In this document: piece after piece, positions 1 through 8,277 of the stretch
How the letters are laid out: the number at the start of each line of letters is the position of its first letter
How positions within the stretch are numbered: position 1 is the first letter of the stretch
Assembly: GCA_044361365.1 (NCBI GenBank)
Contig: JBIKIW010000003.1
Location: 1 to 53,522, forward strand
DNA length: 53,522 nucleotides
Reading direction: 5' to 3'
Source: JBIKIW01 sp044361365
GTDB lineage: Bacteria; Patescibacteriota; JACMRA01
Made by a program: the position numbers and the translations under genes
Notes under the pieces: generated by a model
What the model was told of the DNA's origin: nothing
Seen by the model: the letters and a program-made list of their open reading frames with translations, nothing else
The model's database searches: none

Positions 1-73
1 CAAAAATGATGAATTATTTTTTTTAAATTGTAATTGCTTAATCTTTGTCTGTATATCATAGAAATTAGTTTAG

Positions 74-406
74 TTAGTGTTTGCTAACTAGTCTAGTTCC
101 TTTCAGAAACGGGTTTAGACTCTTATTTCTCAACTCCTTGTAATAATTTTCAATAAAATATTTGTACCCAAAGCTTGTCCAAGAATCCAAGTTGATAATA
201 CTGTCTTCGTAATCATTCTTTTCTAACTCTTCAATTAACCTTTTCAAAATCCAACTTTTACCAATCCCCCACTCACCCTCCAAACCTATTACAAAACTTT
301 CTTTTTTGAAATCCGGTTTATTTTTAGTAATTTTATCCAATATCTTATCAACATAAACTTTGTGACCTAGTAAATCTTTGTTTTCTGGATTTTTTTCATC
401 TGACAT
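74..406 (-). pseudogene. Truncated KAP-family P-loop NTPase (N-terminal part only)
   Basis: The 110-residue product has a P-loop (GEWGIGKSW, about residues 45-53) inside the KAP-type context, followed by an INLDSW strand motif like the INxW of KAP NTPases. KAP proteins are usually several hundred residues long and contain a membrane insertion, Walker B and C-terminal regions, all missing here: the frame stops after LVSKH and meets another stop three codons later. The gene therefore looks like a decayed or truncated remnant, although a short stand-alone form cannot be excluded. It lies downstream of the RND exporter on the same strand, behind a terminator, so it probably has its own promoter. 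Family KAP members are linked to membrane-associated functions and phage exclusion; the role here is unknown. Confidence 0.6.
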
Positions 407-485
407 ACTTTAACTGACTAATATTTTTGGATTCACCCCCCCCATCTCGCCACATTTCCAGACATTCGTCAAAGTTGAATTGTAT

Positions 486-518
486 CAATAAAAAGCCCCC
501 GAAATCAATCAGGGGCTA
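486..518 (-). terminator. Rho-independent terminator of the marR-RND operon
   Basis: On the minus strand an AGCCCC / GGGGCT stem (plus-strand positions 494-499 and 512-517) is followed by a T-rich run reading TTTTTATT. It lies about 20 bases after the stop codon of the RND exporter and before the KAP fragment. Confidence 0.75.
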
Positions 519-539
519 GTGGTTTTTTGTGTTTATTTA

Positions 540-3500
540 TTAATTTTTAGCTGGTCTGTCTTGAATCCCCCAAACGATTAGATAAATCGGTGAGAAAATC
601 AAGAAGCCTATTTTGTTGATAAAGTTTGCCTTCAAAAACTTAGCCGACATCCATTTAAAGAAGATAAACAAGATTGGAGTAGTAACCAAAGAGAACAATC
701 CAGAGCTGAAAATTCCGAAGATAATTACTACCGAAATTGATCGATAAAATGGAGAAGAAATCGCAAGCGGTGCAAGTGAAGAAAGTGTCACGATGCTGGT
801 CAAAACTACTGGTGTAAATCTAACTCCAGAAGCATAACTTATAGCTCGTTTTAACTCCCAACCTTCATCCACTTTTTGATTTGCTGCATCGATAAGGAAG
901 ATGGCTACATTTTCTACAATTCCAACCAAAATAATCAAACCGATTACTTCCAAAAATCCAAACTGACCTCCAGCAAATATCGCTAGTGCTGGCAAAGCTC
1001 CGATTAGAGATAAAGGAATGGTGTACAAAATACCAAGTGGTTGAGATAATGAGTTAAAAAATACCGCAAGAACGATGTAACTAACCAAAATCGCAACTAA
1101 CAAAGCAATTCCAAGTTGGCTAAAAGCCTTGACTGCGTCACCAGAGCTACCATCATCGTAAGATTTGATAGATTTTTTATCCAAGCCTAATTCTGTAGTT
1201 TTGCTACTATCATTGTCGTTGTAATATTTTACAATTGCATCACTCGCTTGAGAAACCAAACCTTGATTTGCGGCATACTCTTTTTTCATCCTACCTTGTA
1301 CCAAACCTACTGTCTGTCCGCGAATTCTTTGTACACTAGCTCCAGGTTTTGATTCAACGATTTCGTATAAATTATTATTTGTTTGTGGACCTGTTACTAA
1401 AGTTAAAACTTGGTCTAGTTGATTTGTACTTGTAGGAGCTTCATTTTGAGGTTCCAAAATTACTTCGGTTTCTTTTTGGTCAACCAAAACTGTGGCTACT
1501 TTTTTGGAGTCATTTATTTGATAGAGATTTTTGATAATCTGATTTGGAGCAATTGTTAGTGGCCCTCTACCTGGAAAACCTAAACCTTTTTCAATCAAAC
1601 TATCTCGATTGTAGGAATAACTATACACCAAATTATCTTTGTCGGTGAATCCATCATCTACTTTGGTAAGCAATCTATCTGACTCATTACAATAATCTTT
1701 TATGGTGATTTCTTTGTTTGTGTAGCAAAGCTTTTCGGATATTGTTTTACCTACTTTTAGAGAAGCATCTCTTAATTTAACAGGATCATTTTCAGCCAAT
1801 GTCAAAGATATTTCGTAGTTGGTGGCTGGGCCTCCAGTGCCTATTTCACTAACTCTAACATCAAAGAATTTTCGATTTTCTTTGGTAGCTTTTTCTCCAT
1901 ATTTTTGTTGAATTTTATCATCAATTTCTTTGGCAATTTCTTTGGCTTTTTGTTCACGAGCGTCTGTATCTGTGAGGCTTAGTTGATAGCCAAAAGCATT
2001 TTGAGAAGTAGAAACGACTCCGGTTACATTTTTGTTAGTAGCTGCAATTGTTGCAACATCCTCACTAATTTTAACTTTCTCTTCTTTGGTTACAGTTGGT
2101 AAAAACGAACCATTTATAGAAATCAATTTTGAGTCATCAGCTTGAGCAAATTGAACTTGTTTAACTGCACTGTTAGAAAATAAAGCCGCACTTGTTCCAA
2201 GTGAAACCACCAAACCAGCTACAATAATTACAAGTCTAATCCATCGAGGTCCTTTTAAAATTCCATAGTTAAAGCTAATCAACCATTTTGCAACTGGCCA
2301 TAGATTTTTCTCTTCATCGTCTGTTTTGTTTTTCCCTGGTTTCAAAAGAAGGTTTCCAAACCAAGTCAAAAAGACTAGCGGAACGATGTACGAACCAATT
2401 ACGGCTGGTACAATTGTAAGAGGAATGTATCTAAAAATCTGCCCAAAAATTCCAGACAAAATTCCAAAAGGGGCAAACACAATTATGTTTGTAAGGGCTG
2501 CTAAAAATACTCCACTTCCTACATTTTGAACTGCTGCCAAAACCGCCTCTTTTCCTTTCAAACCTGTATTGATTTTACGTTGAATAGCTTCAATAATAAC
2601 GAGTGCTGGATCAGTTACCAAACCACAAACCAAAACTAAACTAAATAGCACCAATGTGTTAAGTTGCTCTCCAATTAGCCACACATAGATGATTGAAAAC
2701 ATCAAACTAAGTGGAATTGCGGTAGCTGAAATCAAAGCTGCTCTCCAAGATACAAACACGATCATGATCAAAATAATCAATTGAATACCTCCCAAAAGAT
2801 AACCCAAATTTCCAATAGCTGAATCACCAATTTTACTTCCGATCAAACCTCCAATAACCTGATTAACTTGCTCTTGATTGTCATCATTTACCGAAACAGC
2901 TTCTACAATATAAGTTTTGTTTGGATTGTAATTTTTGGTTAATTCGTCACGAGTAATATATTCTACTCCGTCAATTTTTTGCATCTCTTCTTTTAGAGTT
3001 TTTACAAATTTGGAAAGGTCGGTGTTTTGAACTGTTCTAATAAACAAAACTCCAGTTTGAACAGTAACTTCTTTGTTTTCTTTTTGATCATAAAAACTAT
3101 AAACACTAGCGTTTTGCTTATCTTCATAAACATACTCGATTTGAATATCAGCGATATCACTTAATTTCACAAACTTTACCGGGCTAACCGATACTGTAGC
3201 TCCTTGAGTTCTAGCGTTTGCTACAGCAATCGGAATATTTAGATTTTTTAAAGTATCCAAATCTTTTCCTTTAACTGAAGTAGTGATCGAAGCATTTTTC
3301 CCATCAATATTTACATCAGAAATCGCTGGGATAGTTTCTCCAATAGTTGCAAGCTGATTTTGCACATCACTAACCGACAAACCATTTTTGAGTAATTCCA
3401 AACCTTTAAGTTTTACAACCACTTTTTTATCAAGCTCATTTTGCTTTTCAACCTTAGAAACTTCAGCAATTTGATCAATCTTATCGGTAGCACTTTGATA

Positions 3501-4040
3501 AGCATTATAAAGTTTATCTTGATCTTTACCAACAACTGCCAAAATCACGCTAGGATCAGCAAATTCCGGGGTAACCAATTTTGGTGTTTCCGCGTTATCA
3601 GGTAAAGTTACACCCTTAATTGCCGAATCAATCTTATTTTTTACACTGTCCACATTTTTAGATTCATCGATATAAACTGTAATGTTTGAAAAAGAATTGT
3701 TGCTGGTAGAATTAAACCGTGTAACTCCATCAACATTTTTAATAGCACCTTCTAAGGGAATAGTAACTTCATCAGAAACTTGCTCACTACTAGCTCCAGG
3801 ATAAAGAGTTTGCACCAAAGTCAAACTTGGAGTAACTGGTGGAAAACCTGTAGTTTTTAGATTTAAAGTGGCAAAAATTCCTGTTGCAACCAAAAAGATC
3901 AAGAGCAGTGTAGTTAGCCTTGGGTTGTTTAAAAATAACTTGGTAACCCAATAATTTAGGTCAAAGGGTGAATGTTTTTGTTGAGAGCTTGGGGAAATCT
4001 CGGCATCTACAACATGAGGGTGAGGGTGTTTTTGAGACAT
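540..4040 (-). CDS. RND-family efflux transporter (AcrB/HAE1-like)
   Basis: The 1166-residue protein has the duplicated RND layout: a first membrane helix at about 41-60, a large extracytoplasmic region to about 410, a helix bundle at about 415-640, a second extracytoplasmic region, and a final bundle at about 1000-1150. RND proteins are proton-driven exporters of drugs, lipids or peptides. The TM4 motif reads GLVTDPALVIIE (473-484): the first of the two acidic relay positions of AcrB (D407) is kept as D477, but the D408 position is Pro. The TM10 motif reads GIVENVAIFLID. Length is slightly above AcrB (about 1050) because of an N-terminal tail (to about residue 30) and longer loops. It follows a MarR regulator by 17 bases, which suggests drug- or stress-responsive control. 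No membrane fusion protein or outer membrane channel gene is adjacent, so it may act alone, as in Gram-positive-type RND systems. Confidence 0.93.
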   Translation of the reverse strand: MSQKHPHPHVVDAEISPSSQQKHSPFDLNYWVTKLFLNNPRLTTLLLIFLVATGIFATLNLKTTGFPPVTPSLTLVQTLYPGASSEQVSDEVTIPLEGAIKNVDGVTRFNSTSNNSFSNITVYIDESKNVDSVKNKIDSAIKGVTLPDNAETPKLVTPEFADPSVILAVVGKDQDKLYNAYQSATDKIDQIAEVSKVEKQNELDKKVVVKLKGLELLKNGLSVSDVQNQLATIGETIPAISDVNIDGKNASITTSVKGKDLDTLKNLNIPIAVANARTQGATVSVSPVKFVKLSDIADIQIEYVYEDKQNASVYSFYDQKENKEVTVQTGVLFIRTVQNTDLSKFVKTLKEEMQKIDGVEYITRDELTKNYNPNKTYIVEAVSVNDDNQEQVNQVIGGLIGSKIGDSAIGNLGYLLGGIQLIILIMIVFVSWRAALISATAIPLSLMFSIIYVWLIGEQLNTLVLFSLVLVCGLVTDPALVIIEAIQRKINTGLKGKEAVLAAVQNVGSGVFLAALTNIIVFAPFGILSGIFGQIFRYIPLTIVPAVIGSYIVPLVFLTWFGNLLLKPGKNKTDDEEKNLWPVAKWLISFNYGILKGPRWIRLVIIVAGLVVSLGTSAALFSNSAVKQVQFAQADDSKLISINGSFLPTVTKEEKVKISEDVATIAATNKNVTGVVSTSQNAFGYQLSLTDTDAREQKAKEIAKEIDDKIQQKYGEKATKENRKFFDVRVSEIGTGGPATNYEISLTLAENDPVKLRDASLKVGKTISEKLCYTNKEITIKDYCNESDRLLTKVDDGFTDKDNLVYSYSYNRDSLIEKGLGFPGRGPLTIAPNQIIKNLYQINDSKKVATVLVDQKETEVILEPQNEAPTSTNQLDQVLTLVTGPQTNNNLYEIVESKPGASVQRIRGQTVGLVQGRMKKEYAANQGLVSQASDAIVKYYNDNDSSKTTELGLDKKSIKSYDDGSSGDAVKAFSQLGIALLVAILVSYIVLAVFFNSLSQPLGILYTIPLSLIGALPALAIFAGGQFGFLEVIGLIILVGIVENVAIFLIDAANQKVDEGWELKRAISYASGVRFTPVVLTSIVTLSSLAPLAISSPFYRSISVVIIFGIFSSGLFSLVTTPILFIFFKWMSAKFLKANFINKIGFLIFSPIYLIVWGIQDRPAKN

Positions 4041-4057
4041 AAAAAATATTATAAAAT

Positions 4058-4498
4058 TTAAACAGCATTTAACCTGTTCAAAAGTTTGTGAAGAATCGCT
4101 TCAAGCGTATCCACTTCTTCGGTAGTTAGTGCGGAAAAAAGCTCGTCAGATAATTCTTCAATTGGGTGCATATTTTCTTGCAAAAGTTTTTGCCCAAGTT
4201 CAGTAATTACAAGTCTTCTTTCTCTCCTATTGTTTTTGTTGATTTGAGAAACAATAATTCCTTTTTTTTCGAGGTTCAAAATCGTCTTACTCATACCAGC
4301 CTGGGTGATACAAACACAATCAGCCAAAGTTTTCTGATTAAATTCAGGTTCTTCGGTGATCATCATTAGCAATTTAAACTGACTAAAATCCAAGGACTTT
4401 CGCTCTTCCATCACAGCATTAGCGTGGTGAGACATTTTGTAGATGACTTCATGTAGCGGATTAGCGATTCTTTTGATGTACGAATTAGACGATTTCAC
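4058..4498 (-). CDS. MarR-family transcriptional regulator
   Basis: This 146-residue protein fits the winged-helix MarR family in length and pattern: an N-terminal dimerisation helix, a helix-turn-helix at about 55-85 (QKTLADCVCITQAGMSKTILNL in two parts), a basic wing with NNRRERRLVIT at about 95-108, and C-terminal helices. MarR proteins repress adjacent efflux genes and are released by small ligands. It starts at a GTG codon and is 17 bases upstream of the RND exporter on the same strand, so the two almost certainly form an operon with autoregulation. A 20-bp imperfect palindrome about 70 bp upstream is a good operator candidate. Confidence 0.9.
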   Translation of the reverse strand: MKSSNSYIKRIANPLHEVIYKMSHHANAVMEERKSLDFSQFKLLMMITEEPEFNQKTLADCVCITQAGMSKTILNLEKKGIIVSQINKNNRRERRLVITELGQKLLQENMHPIEELSDELFSALTTEEVDTLEAILHKLLNRLNAV

Positions 4499-4566
4499 AA
4501 CACTTCCAAATTAAATTTGTTTTGTTTTTCAGGTGATCAGCCCTACTACACTGAAACAGAATCAAA

Positions 4567-4586
4567 ATACTTAACTTGTCAAGTAT
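4567..4586. promoter_or_regulatory. Candidate MarR operator overlapping a -35 box
   Basis: A 20-bp palindrome has outer arms ATACTT and AAGTAT, and 8 of 10 arm positions are complementary. It contains a minus-strand TTGACA at plus positions 4577-4582. Size and symmetry fit MarR sites, and it sits about 70 bp upstream of the marR start. I did not find a convincing -10 box at the usual spacing, so the promoter part is weaker than the palindrome. Confidence 0.45.
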
Positions 4587-4683
4587 AAATTAGTTTATTA
4601 TTAAGTTGTTGTGTTTTTATAATTTGTAGCGGAATCCTTGCCATTCCAATGTGTAAAATTCCATTTATCAAATTGTTATATCT

Positions 4684-4800
4684 TTATACCCCTTTCACTA
4701 AACACCAACCTAACTTTAAATTGAAACTAAACTCGAAATTCCCCTTTTGAAAGGGATGGCAGGCAAAGCCTGACGGGGTATGTCTGAGGAACTACAAAAT
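4684..4800. repeat. Palindromic MITE-like repeat, copy 1 (right end missing, carries nested insert)
   Basis: It begins with the left terminal sequence TTATACCCCTTTCACTAA and continues with the same body as the copies at 6070-6197 and 25742-25837. After ...AACTAAACT it carries the nested hairpin segment (CCCCTTTTGAAAGGG, then a GGCAGGC/GCCTGAC hairpin and GGGGTATG). The right terminal inverted repeat seen in the two other copies is absent: after GGGGTATGT the sequence diverges. Confidence 0.6.
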
Positions 4801-4868
4801 CTCTTGCTCATACAAAATTTAATCTTAAAAATTATTAACTATTATTTATTCATTATTAATTAAACTCT

Positions 4869-4999
4869 GATTCCCGTCGCCTGTGCCACATAATTTGATG
4901 AGGGAAGCCAGAGGCATTCCCCTACGGTAATTTGACGGCGACTTCCCCACACCCCTCCGCCAACCACTTCGTTCTGTCGGTATCCCCCGGGTGGGGACT
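4869..4999 (+). repeat. 135-bp dispersed repeat (family D), copy 1
   Basis: It starts with GATTCCCGTCGCCTGTGCC and ends with CCCCCGGGTGGGGA. The same start and end occur at 10511-10647 (same strand) and 9639-9773 (opposite strand). The core between the ends is more diverged in this copy than between the other two. The right part can fold on itself through ACTTCCCCAC / GTGGGGA. No open reading frame in it is convincing. With the other repeats it fills the gene-free 4499-5353 stretch. Confidence 0.7.
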
Positions 5000-5051
5000 T
5001 TATTTGATATTTTAGCGGAAAATAGCGAATTAAAATTCGCCGCTAAAAATA

Positions 5052-5285
5052 ATTATGTCTCCCTATCTAGGGAGGTGGCAACCGCAGGTTGACGGAGGGT
5101 ATTTTGTTACAACCTGATTAACATGATGGCAAAACAAATGGAACCGCAAAGGTTCCGCTACGGGATTAACCTGGTAAAAATGAGTGAGTAATTCCCCTTT
5201 TGAAAGGGGTGGCAGACTAAGCTTCCGTGGTATGTTTAGAAACTCTATTCAACAATGGAACCGTAAAGGTTCCGCTACAGCAATA
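5052..5285. repeat. Composite hairpin repeat (families C, B, A, B), copy 1
   Basis: Four repeat modules follow each other: C (TCCCTATCTAGGGAGGTGGC at 5062-5081, continuing to a GTTACAACCTGATTA end near 5121), B (GGAACCGCAAAGGTTCCGC, a perfect hairpin, near 5140), A (CCCCTTTTGAAAGGGG near 5195, then AGACTAAGCTTCC) and a second B near 5258. The B-A-B part is closely repeated at 6975-7127, and the C-B-A part at 8014-8230. Copy 1 ends just before the end of the first PIN gene. These are non-coding; the hairpins are strong enough to act in RNA. Confidence 0.7.
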
Positions 5286-5353
5286 ATACCAACCAATGGC
5301 GAATTAAAATTCGCCTCTACAGTATTCACTGCGACTTTCCCACCTGCCAAATT

Positions 5354-5737
5354 TTACACTTTGCTCTGAAGTTTTTTATCAAAAGTGATTAGTTCGCAGT
5401 TTTTATGCTCCTTAAAAGCTACTAAATAAGCGTCAGCAAAATCCAAGCTGCTTTCTCTAAAAATCTCTAAAGTAGTCAAAATAATGTCTTTATTTTCCAT
5501 AATTAAGCCGTCTTCAGACACAATTGAAGCTAAACTAAATACGATTTTTTCTCGTTCAAAATTATAATAATCTGATAAAATATAGACTATTTCAGCTAAA
5601 ACCAATGCGGGTAAAATCACTTCAACTTCTTTATTTTGCAACTTGCTAAAATATTTTACAGCAATTTCTCTTTGAGCCTTATTTCTATCAATAAAATAGC
5701 TGATATAAACATTTGTATCTAGCAAAATTTGAGTCAT
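5354..5737 (-). CDS. PIN-domain toxin (VapC-like)
   Basis: The 127-residue protein is a complete PIN-domain ribonuclease of VapC size. The acidic metal-binding residues can be followed: D7 in LLDTN, E49 in VLAEIVYIL, D99 and D102 in LDFADAYLVA, and D120 in ITFDKKL. PIN toxins cleave tRNA or rRNA and stop growth until the antitoxin returns. Its start codon lies one base after the stop of the AbrB-type antitoxin, so the two are translationally coupled. The module is enclosed by repeats (5052-5285 and 6070-6197), which is typical of mobile or recently rearranged toxin-antitoxin loci. The RNA target cannot be told from sequence. Confidence 0.9.
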   Translation of the reverse strand: MTQILLDTNVYISYFIDRNKAQREIAVKYFSKLQNKEVEVILPALVLAEIVYILSDYYNFEREKIVFSLASIVSEDGLIMENKDIILTTLEIFRESSLDFADAYLVAFKEHKNCELITFDKKLQSKV

Positions 5738-5738
5738 T

Positions 5739-5984
5739 TTAGTAAATATTTTTAGCTCTTACAAAAGCTTGGCTGGCTAACTTATTTAGATCTTCATCAG
5801 AGAGCTTTTTGGTTGTTTTAAAACTTCCAGCCAATTCTGATAACTTTGGCACAACCCTAAATATATAATTATCACCTCTTTTTACTATTAAAATTTTTGA
5901 TCCGGTTTCTATTTTTAGCTCTTCTCTAAGCTTTTTGGGGATAGTAAAAGTTCCTCTGGAGTTAACTGATGTAGTATAAGTCAT
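5739..5984 (-). CDS. AbrB/MazE-type antitoxin of the PIN toxin
   Basis: The protein begins MTYTTSVNSRGTFTIPKKLR, a swapped-hairpin AbrB DNA-binding domain with the usual S-x-R-G-x-x-x-I-P-K/x pattern, followed by a strand and an acidic-basic C-terminal tail expected to wrap around the toxin. I place the start at 5984 (81 residues); a longer reading to 6035 would begin with TTG ACA, which looks like a -35 box rather than a start codon. The gene should repress its own promoter together with the toxin. It precedes the PIN gene by one base. Confidence 0.85.
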   Translation of the reverse strand: MTYTTSVNSRGTFTIPKKLREELKIETGSKILIVKRGDNYIFRVVPKLSELAGSFKTTKKLSDEDLNKLASQAFVRAKNIY

Positions 5985-6069
5985 AAAATACTGATTTATA
6001 ACTAAAATACTGAAAATTAAATAACTTACTGTCAAATCTGCCGTAGGGGCGAATTTTAATTTACCATTG

Positions 6070-6197
6070 TTATACCCATTTCACTAACCACCAACTTAAC
6101 TTTAAATTAAAACTAAACTCGAAATTCCCCTTTTGAAAGGGGTGGCAGCGAAGCTGACGGGGTATGTTTGTGGTAGTAATTAGCGAAACTAGTATAA
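6070..6197. repeat. Palindromic MITE-like repeat, copy 2 (complete, with nested insert)
   Basis: Both terminal inverted repeats are present: TTATACCCATTTCACTAA at the left and TTAGCGAAACTAGTATAA at the right; the right one in reverse complement reads TTATACTAGTTTCGCTAA. Between ...AACTAAACT and TTTGTGGTAGTAATTAGC lies an extra segment of about 32-48 bp with CCCCTTTTGAAAGGGG and AGCGAAGCTGACGGGG, which the copy at 25742 lacks. An apparent 63-codon minus-strand frame through this area is judged a by-product of the repeat. Confidence 0.75.
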
Positions 6198-6243
6198 TAT
6201 CGTAGAGGCGACCACCGTGTCGCCATGGTTTATTATACTCAAC

Positions 6244-6297
6244 CCAAAAAAGAAACCCCACCGCATAATCAAAAAAATGACTACGCCTGGTGGGGTG
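6244..6297 (-). terminator. Strong rho-independent terminator of the secreted-protein gene
   Basis: On the minus strand a CCCCACC / GGTGGGG stem (plus 6256-6262 and 6289-6295), extended by pairing of GCGTAGTCA with TGATTATGC inside, is followed by TTTCTTTTTT. It sits about 75 bases after the stop of the gene at 6372-6782. Confidence 0.85.
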
Positions 6298-6371
6298 TAT
6301 GGTAAAAAACAGTTAGGTAAAGTGAAATCGACTCATAGAACTAGAGTGGATTCAAGCTACCTTGGGAAAAA

Positions 6372-6782
6372 TTAGCCTGCTCCGTTGAAAATAAATACTC
6401 GGACTCGAGCAGGGGGAAGTTCGTTTTTAACCTCGTATGAGTAATTTTGATTTTTTTGAAAATCCTGTTCTTGCTCTGACCCATCTGGCCAGAAGAATGT
6501 TACACTTCCCACGTCAGCTGCTTTCTGTAGAGCTGGTGAAATTTTTACGAACACTTTTTTGACTTCACCTTTCTTACAAGATGTTGTCACTGTAACAGAT
6601 TGCTGTAGCTCTGCGGGTTCAAAAATCTTTTTTTGCTCTAATTCATTAGCTTTGCAAGAAATTTGAAAATTGTTCTCCCAACTTTCAGCACGGGCTGATT
6701 TAACTTCTCCTAAAAGAATTGTAGTAATCAAAGGAAGGGAAACAACTCCAGCAGTCAATTTTTGACTCAAATTCCAACTCAT
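6372..6782 (-). CDS. Small secreted protein of unknown function
   Basis: I start the protein at 6782 because GAGAGG, a good ribosome binding site, stands 5 bases before that ATG; an in-frame reading up to 6830 lacks such a signal. The 136-residue product begins MSWNLSQKLTAGVVSLPLI, has a hydrophobic stretch and an SARAES cleavage-site pattern near residue 35, so it should be exported by Sec. The mature part has two cysteines (ISCKANE and TTSCKKGE), possibly a disulphide, and a beta-rich composition. I recognise no family. It has its own strong terminator and lies between two repeat clusters, between the two toxin-antitoxin modules but unrelated to them in sequence. Confidence 0.65.
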   Translation of the reverse strand: MSWNLSQKLTAGVVSLPLITTILLGEVKSARAESWENNFQISCKANELEQKKIFEPAELQQSVTVTTSCKKGEVKKVFVKISPALQKAADVGSVTFFWPDGSEQEQDFQKNQNYSYEVKNELPPARVRVFIFNGAG

Positions 6783-6974
6783 AGCGAACCTCTCAATTTT
6801 TACCTGTTTATAGCATCCGTTCGAACTCAATGTCGAACTTCAGCTTTTGACTCATAGCATAAACTCTCTCTTTGCAAGTGGAAATTTGGGTTTTTAAATT
6901 TAGAGTAAAATCGGCGTTTTTATGGCGACCCGAGGTCAACCACTACAAATTTAATCTAGCAAAGCAGTTTGTTT

Positions 6975-7127
6975 TATGGAACCGTAAAGGTTCCGCTACG
7001 GGATTAACCTGGTAAAAATGAGTGAGTAATTCCCTTTTCCCTGAAAGAGGTGGCAGACTAAGCTTCCGGGGTATGTTTAGAAACTCGCTCTTTATTCAAC
7101 AATGGAACCGTAAAGGTTCCGCTACAG
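6975..7127. repeat. Composite hairpin repeat (B-A-B), copy 2
   Basis: This closely matches 5138-5285: GGAACCGTAAAGGTTCCGC, then GGGATTAACCTGGTAAAAAT, an A module (with the variant TTCCCTTTTCCCTGAAAGAG), AGACTAAGCTTCCGGGGT, and a second GGAACCGTAAAGGTTCCGC. It precedes the second toxin-antitoxin module, as the first copy follows the first one. Confidence 0.7.
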
Positions 7128-7256
7128 CAATAATATTAACAATATCAAATTAAAATTCGCCTCTACAAAAGAAGATTGAACAGCAACTTATAATTTATCA
7201 TTAACCATTTATAATTACATATTGACACTTTACTGAATTACTGACATCCTGAAAAT

Positions 7257-7550
7257 ATGACACTACAAACCACCACCAAAATTGGCAAAAGAGGAAATCT
7301 TGTGATTCCCAGCAACTTCCGCAAAATCACCAACCTCAAAGAAGACGACCTAATCCTGATCGGCATTGATGAATCAGGTAAAATCACCATCGAGCCTGCC
7401 ATCGCCCTACCCGCCCAAACCTACACTTTGGAACAAAAAGCTGAGTTTTTACTTTCAAATGCAGTTGATGATGATGACTACAAGAAAGCTAAAAAAGAGG
7501 TCGCTCGAATGGGTCTAAATCCTGATAAAATCAAGCATTTTAGAATTTAG
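7257..7550 (+). CDS. AbrB-type antitoxin of a second PIN toxin
   Basis: The 97-residue protein has an N-terminal AbrB-like domain (TTTKIGKRGNLVIPSNFRK, residues 5-23), a spacer, and an acidic C-terminal part with DDDDYKKAKKEVARMG, likely to contact the toxin. It is encoded 5 bases upstream of the PIN gene on the same strand. The sequence is clearly different from the antitoxin at 5739-5984, so the two modules are separate acquisitions and not a tandem duplication. A TTGACA at 7222-7227 may be the -35 box, but the matching -10 is poor. Confidence 0.8.
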   Translation: MTLQTTTKIGKRGNLVIPSNFRKITNLKEDDLILIGIDESGKITIEPAIALPAQTYTLEQKAEFLLSNAVDDDDYKKAKKEVARMGLNPDKIKHFRI

Positions 7551-7555
7551 CTGAC

Positions 7556-7969
7556 ATGAAAAATAACCCGATCAAAGTTTTTTTGGACGCCAATATTTTA
7601 TTTTCGATTAGCTACAAATCCGAAAGTGGCTTAAACCAGCTCTTTAATCTTAAAAATATTCAATATTTTAGCTGTGATTATGCAGTTGGTGAAGCAAGGA
7701 GAAACTTAGACAAACCAGATCAACATCAAAGATTGGAGCAAGTTTTAACCAAAATAACGATCACCAAAACTGTTTTAAACTTAGATTTAGAGGAAAAAAT
7801 TGACCTAAGAGACAAAGACCTTCCAATTTTATTTTCGGCAATTTCAGCTGGATGCGAGTATTTAATAACTGGAGATTTACGAGACTTTGGAAAGTTTTTT
7901 GGAAAACAAGTTTTAGGCGTAAAAGTTCTACCACCTCGTATTTTTTTAGAAGAAGCCAAAATTAGTTAG
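7556..7969 (+). CDS. PIN-domain toxin, second module
   Basis: The 137-residue protein carries PIN features: D11 in VFLDANILFS, E46 in VGEARRNL, the acidic run LRDKDLPILFSAISAGCEYLI (read as two pieces) and GDLRDFG. This arrangement is the PIN_3-like type rather than the classical VapC pattern of the first module. It is expected to be a metal-dependent RNase neutralised by the AbrB-type protein 5 bases upstream. It is in opposite orientation to the first module, and both are bounded by the same repeat families. Confidence 0.85.
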   Translation: MKNNPIKVFLDANILFSISYKSESGLNQLFNLKNIQYFSCDYAVGEARRNLDKPDQHQRLEQVLTKITITKTVLNLDLEEKIDLRDKDLPILFSAISAGCEYLITGDLRDFGKFFGKQVLGVKVLPPRIFLEEAKIS

Positions 7970-8013
7970 TTACTCTCCCGCAAAGAGTAGTCGTCCCAAC
8001 GGACTGAGTGTTT

Positions 8014-8230
8014 ATGTCTCCCTATCTAGGAAGGTGGCAGTCGCAGACTGACGGAGGGTATTTTGTTACAACCTGATTAAACATGATGGCAATACAAAAC
8101 AAATGGAACCGTAAAGGTTCCGCTACAGAATCTATTTGGAAAAACCAAGTAGGTATTTCCCCTTTTGAAAGGGGTGGCAGCGATAGCTGACGGGGTATGT
8201 TTAGAAACTCACTTTTATTTTCGCCTCTAC
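8014..8230. repeat. Composite hairpin repeat (C-B-A), copy 3
   Basis: It contains C (TCCCTATCTAGGAAGGTGGC, to GTTACAACCTGATTA), B (GGAACCGTAAAGGTTCCGC near 8105) and A (CCCCTTTTGAAAGGGG near 8160, AGCGATAGCTGACGGGG). The order and the spacer text match 5052-5210. It follows the second toxin gene directly. Apparent short reading frames in it are not believed. Confidence 0.65.
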
Positions 8231-8277
8231 AAAAGAATATCAAACAGAATATTATACTCGTAATTTACAATTTTACC

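Noticed and set aside
5985..6035. Longer start for the first AbrB-type antitoxin
   Set aside because: It would start at TTG ACA, which resembles a -35 box, and the AbrB fold begins right after the ATG at 5984.
6070..6261. 63-codon minus-strand frame
   Set aside because: It runs through a MITE-like repeat; the translation reflects the repeat and has no protein-like features.
8022..8243. 73-codon minus-strand frame
   Set aside because: It lies wholly in the C-B-A composite repeat; similar accidental frames occur in the other copies.
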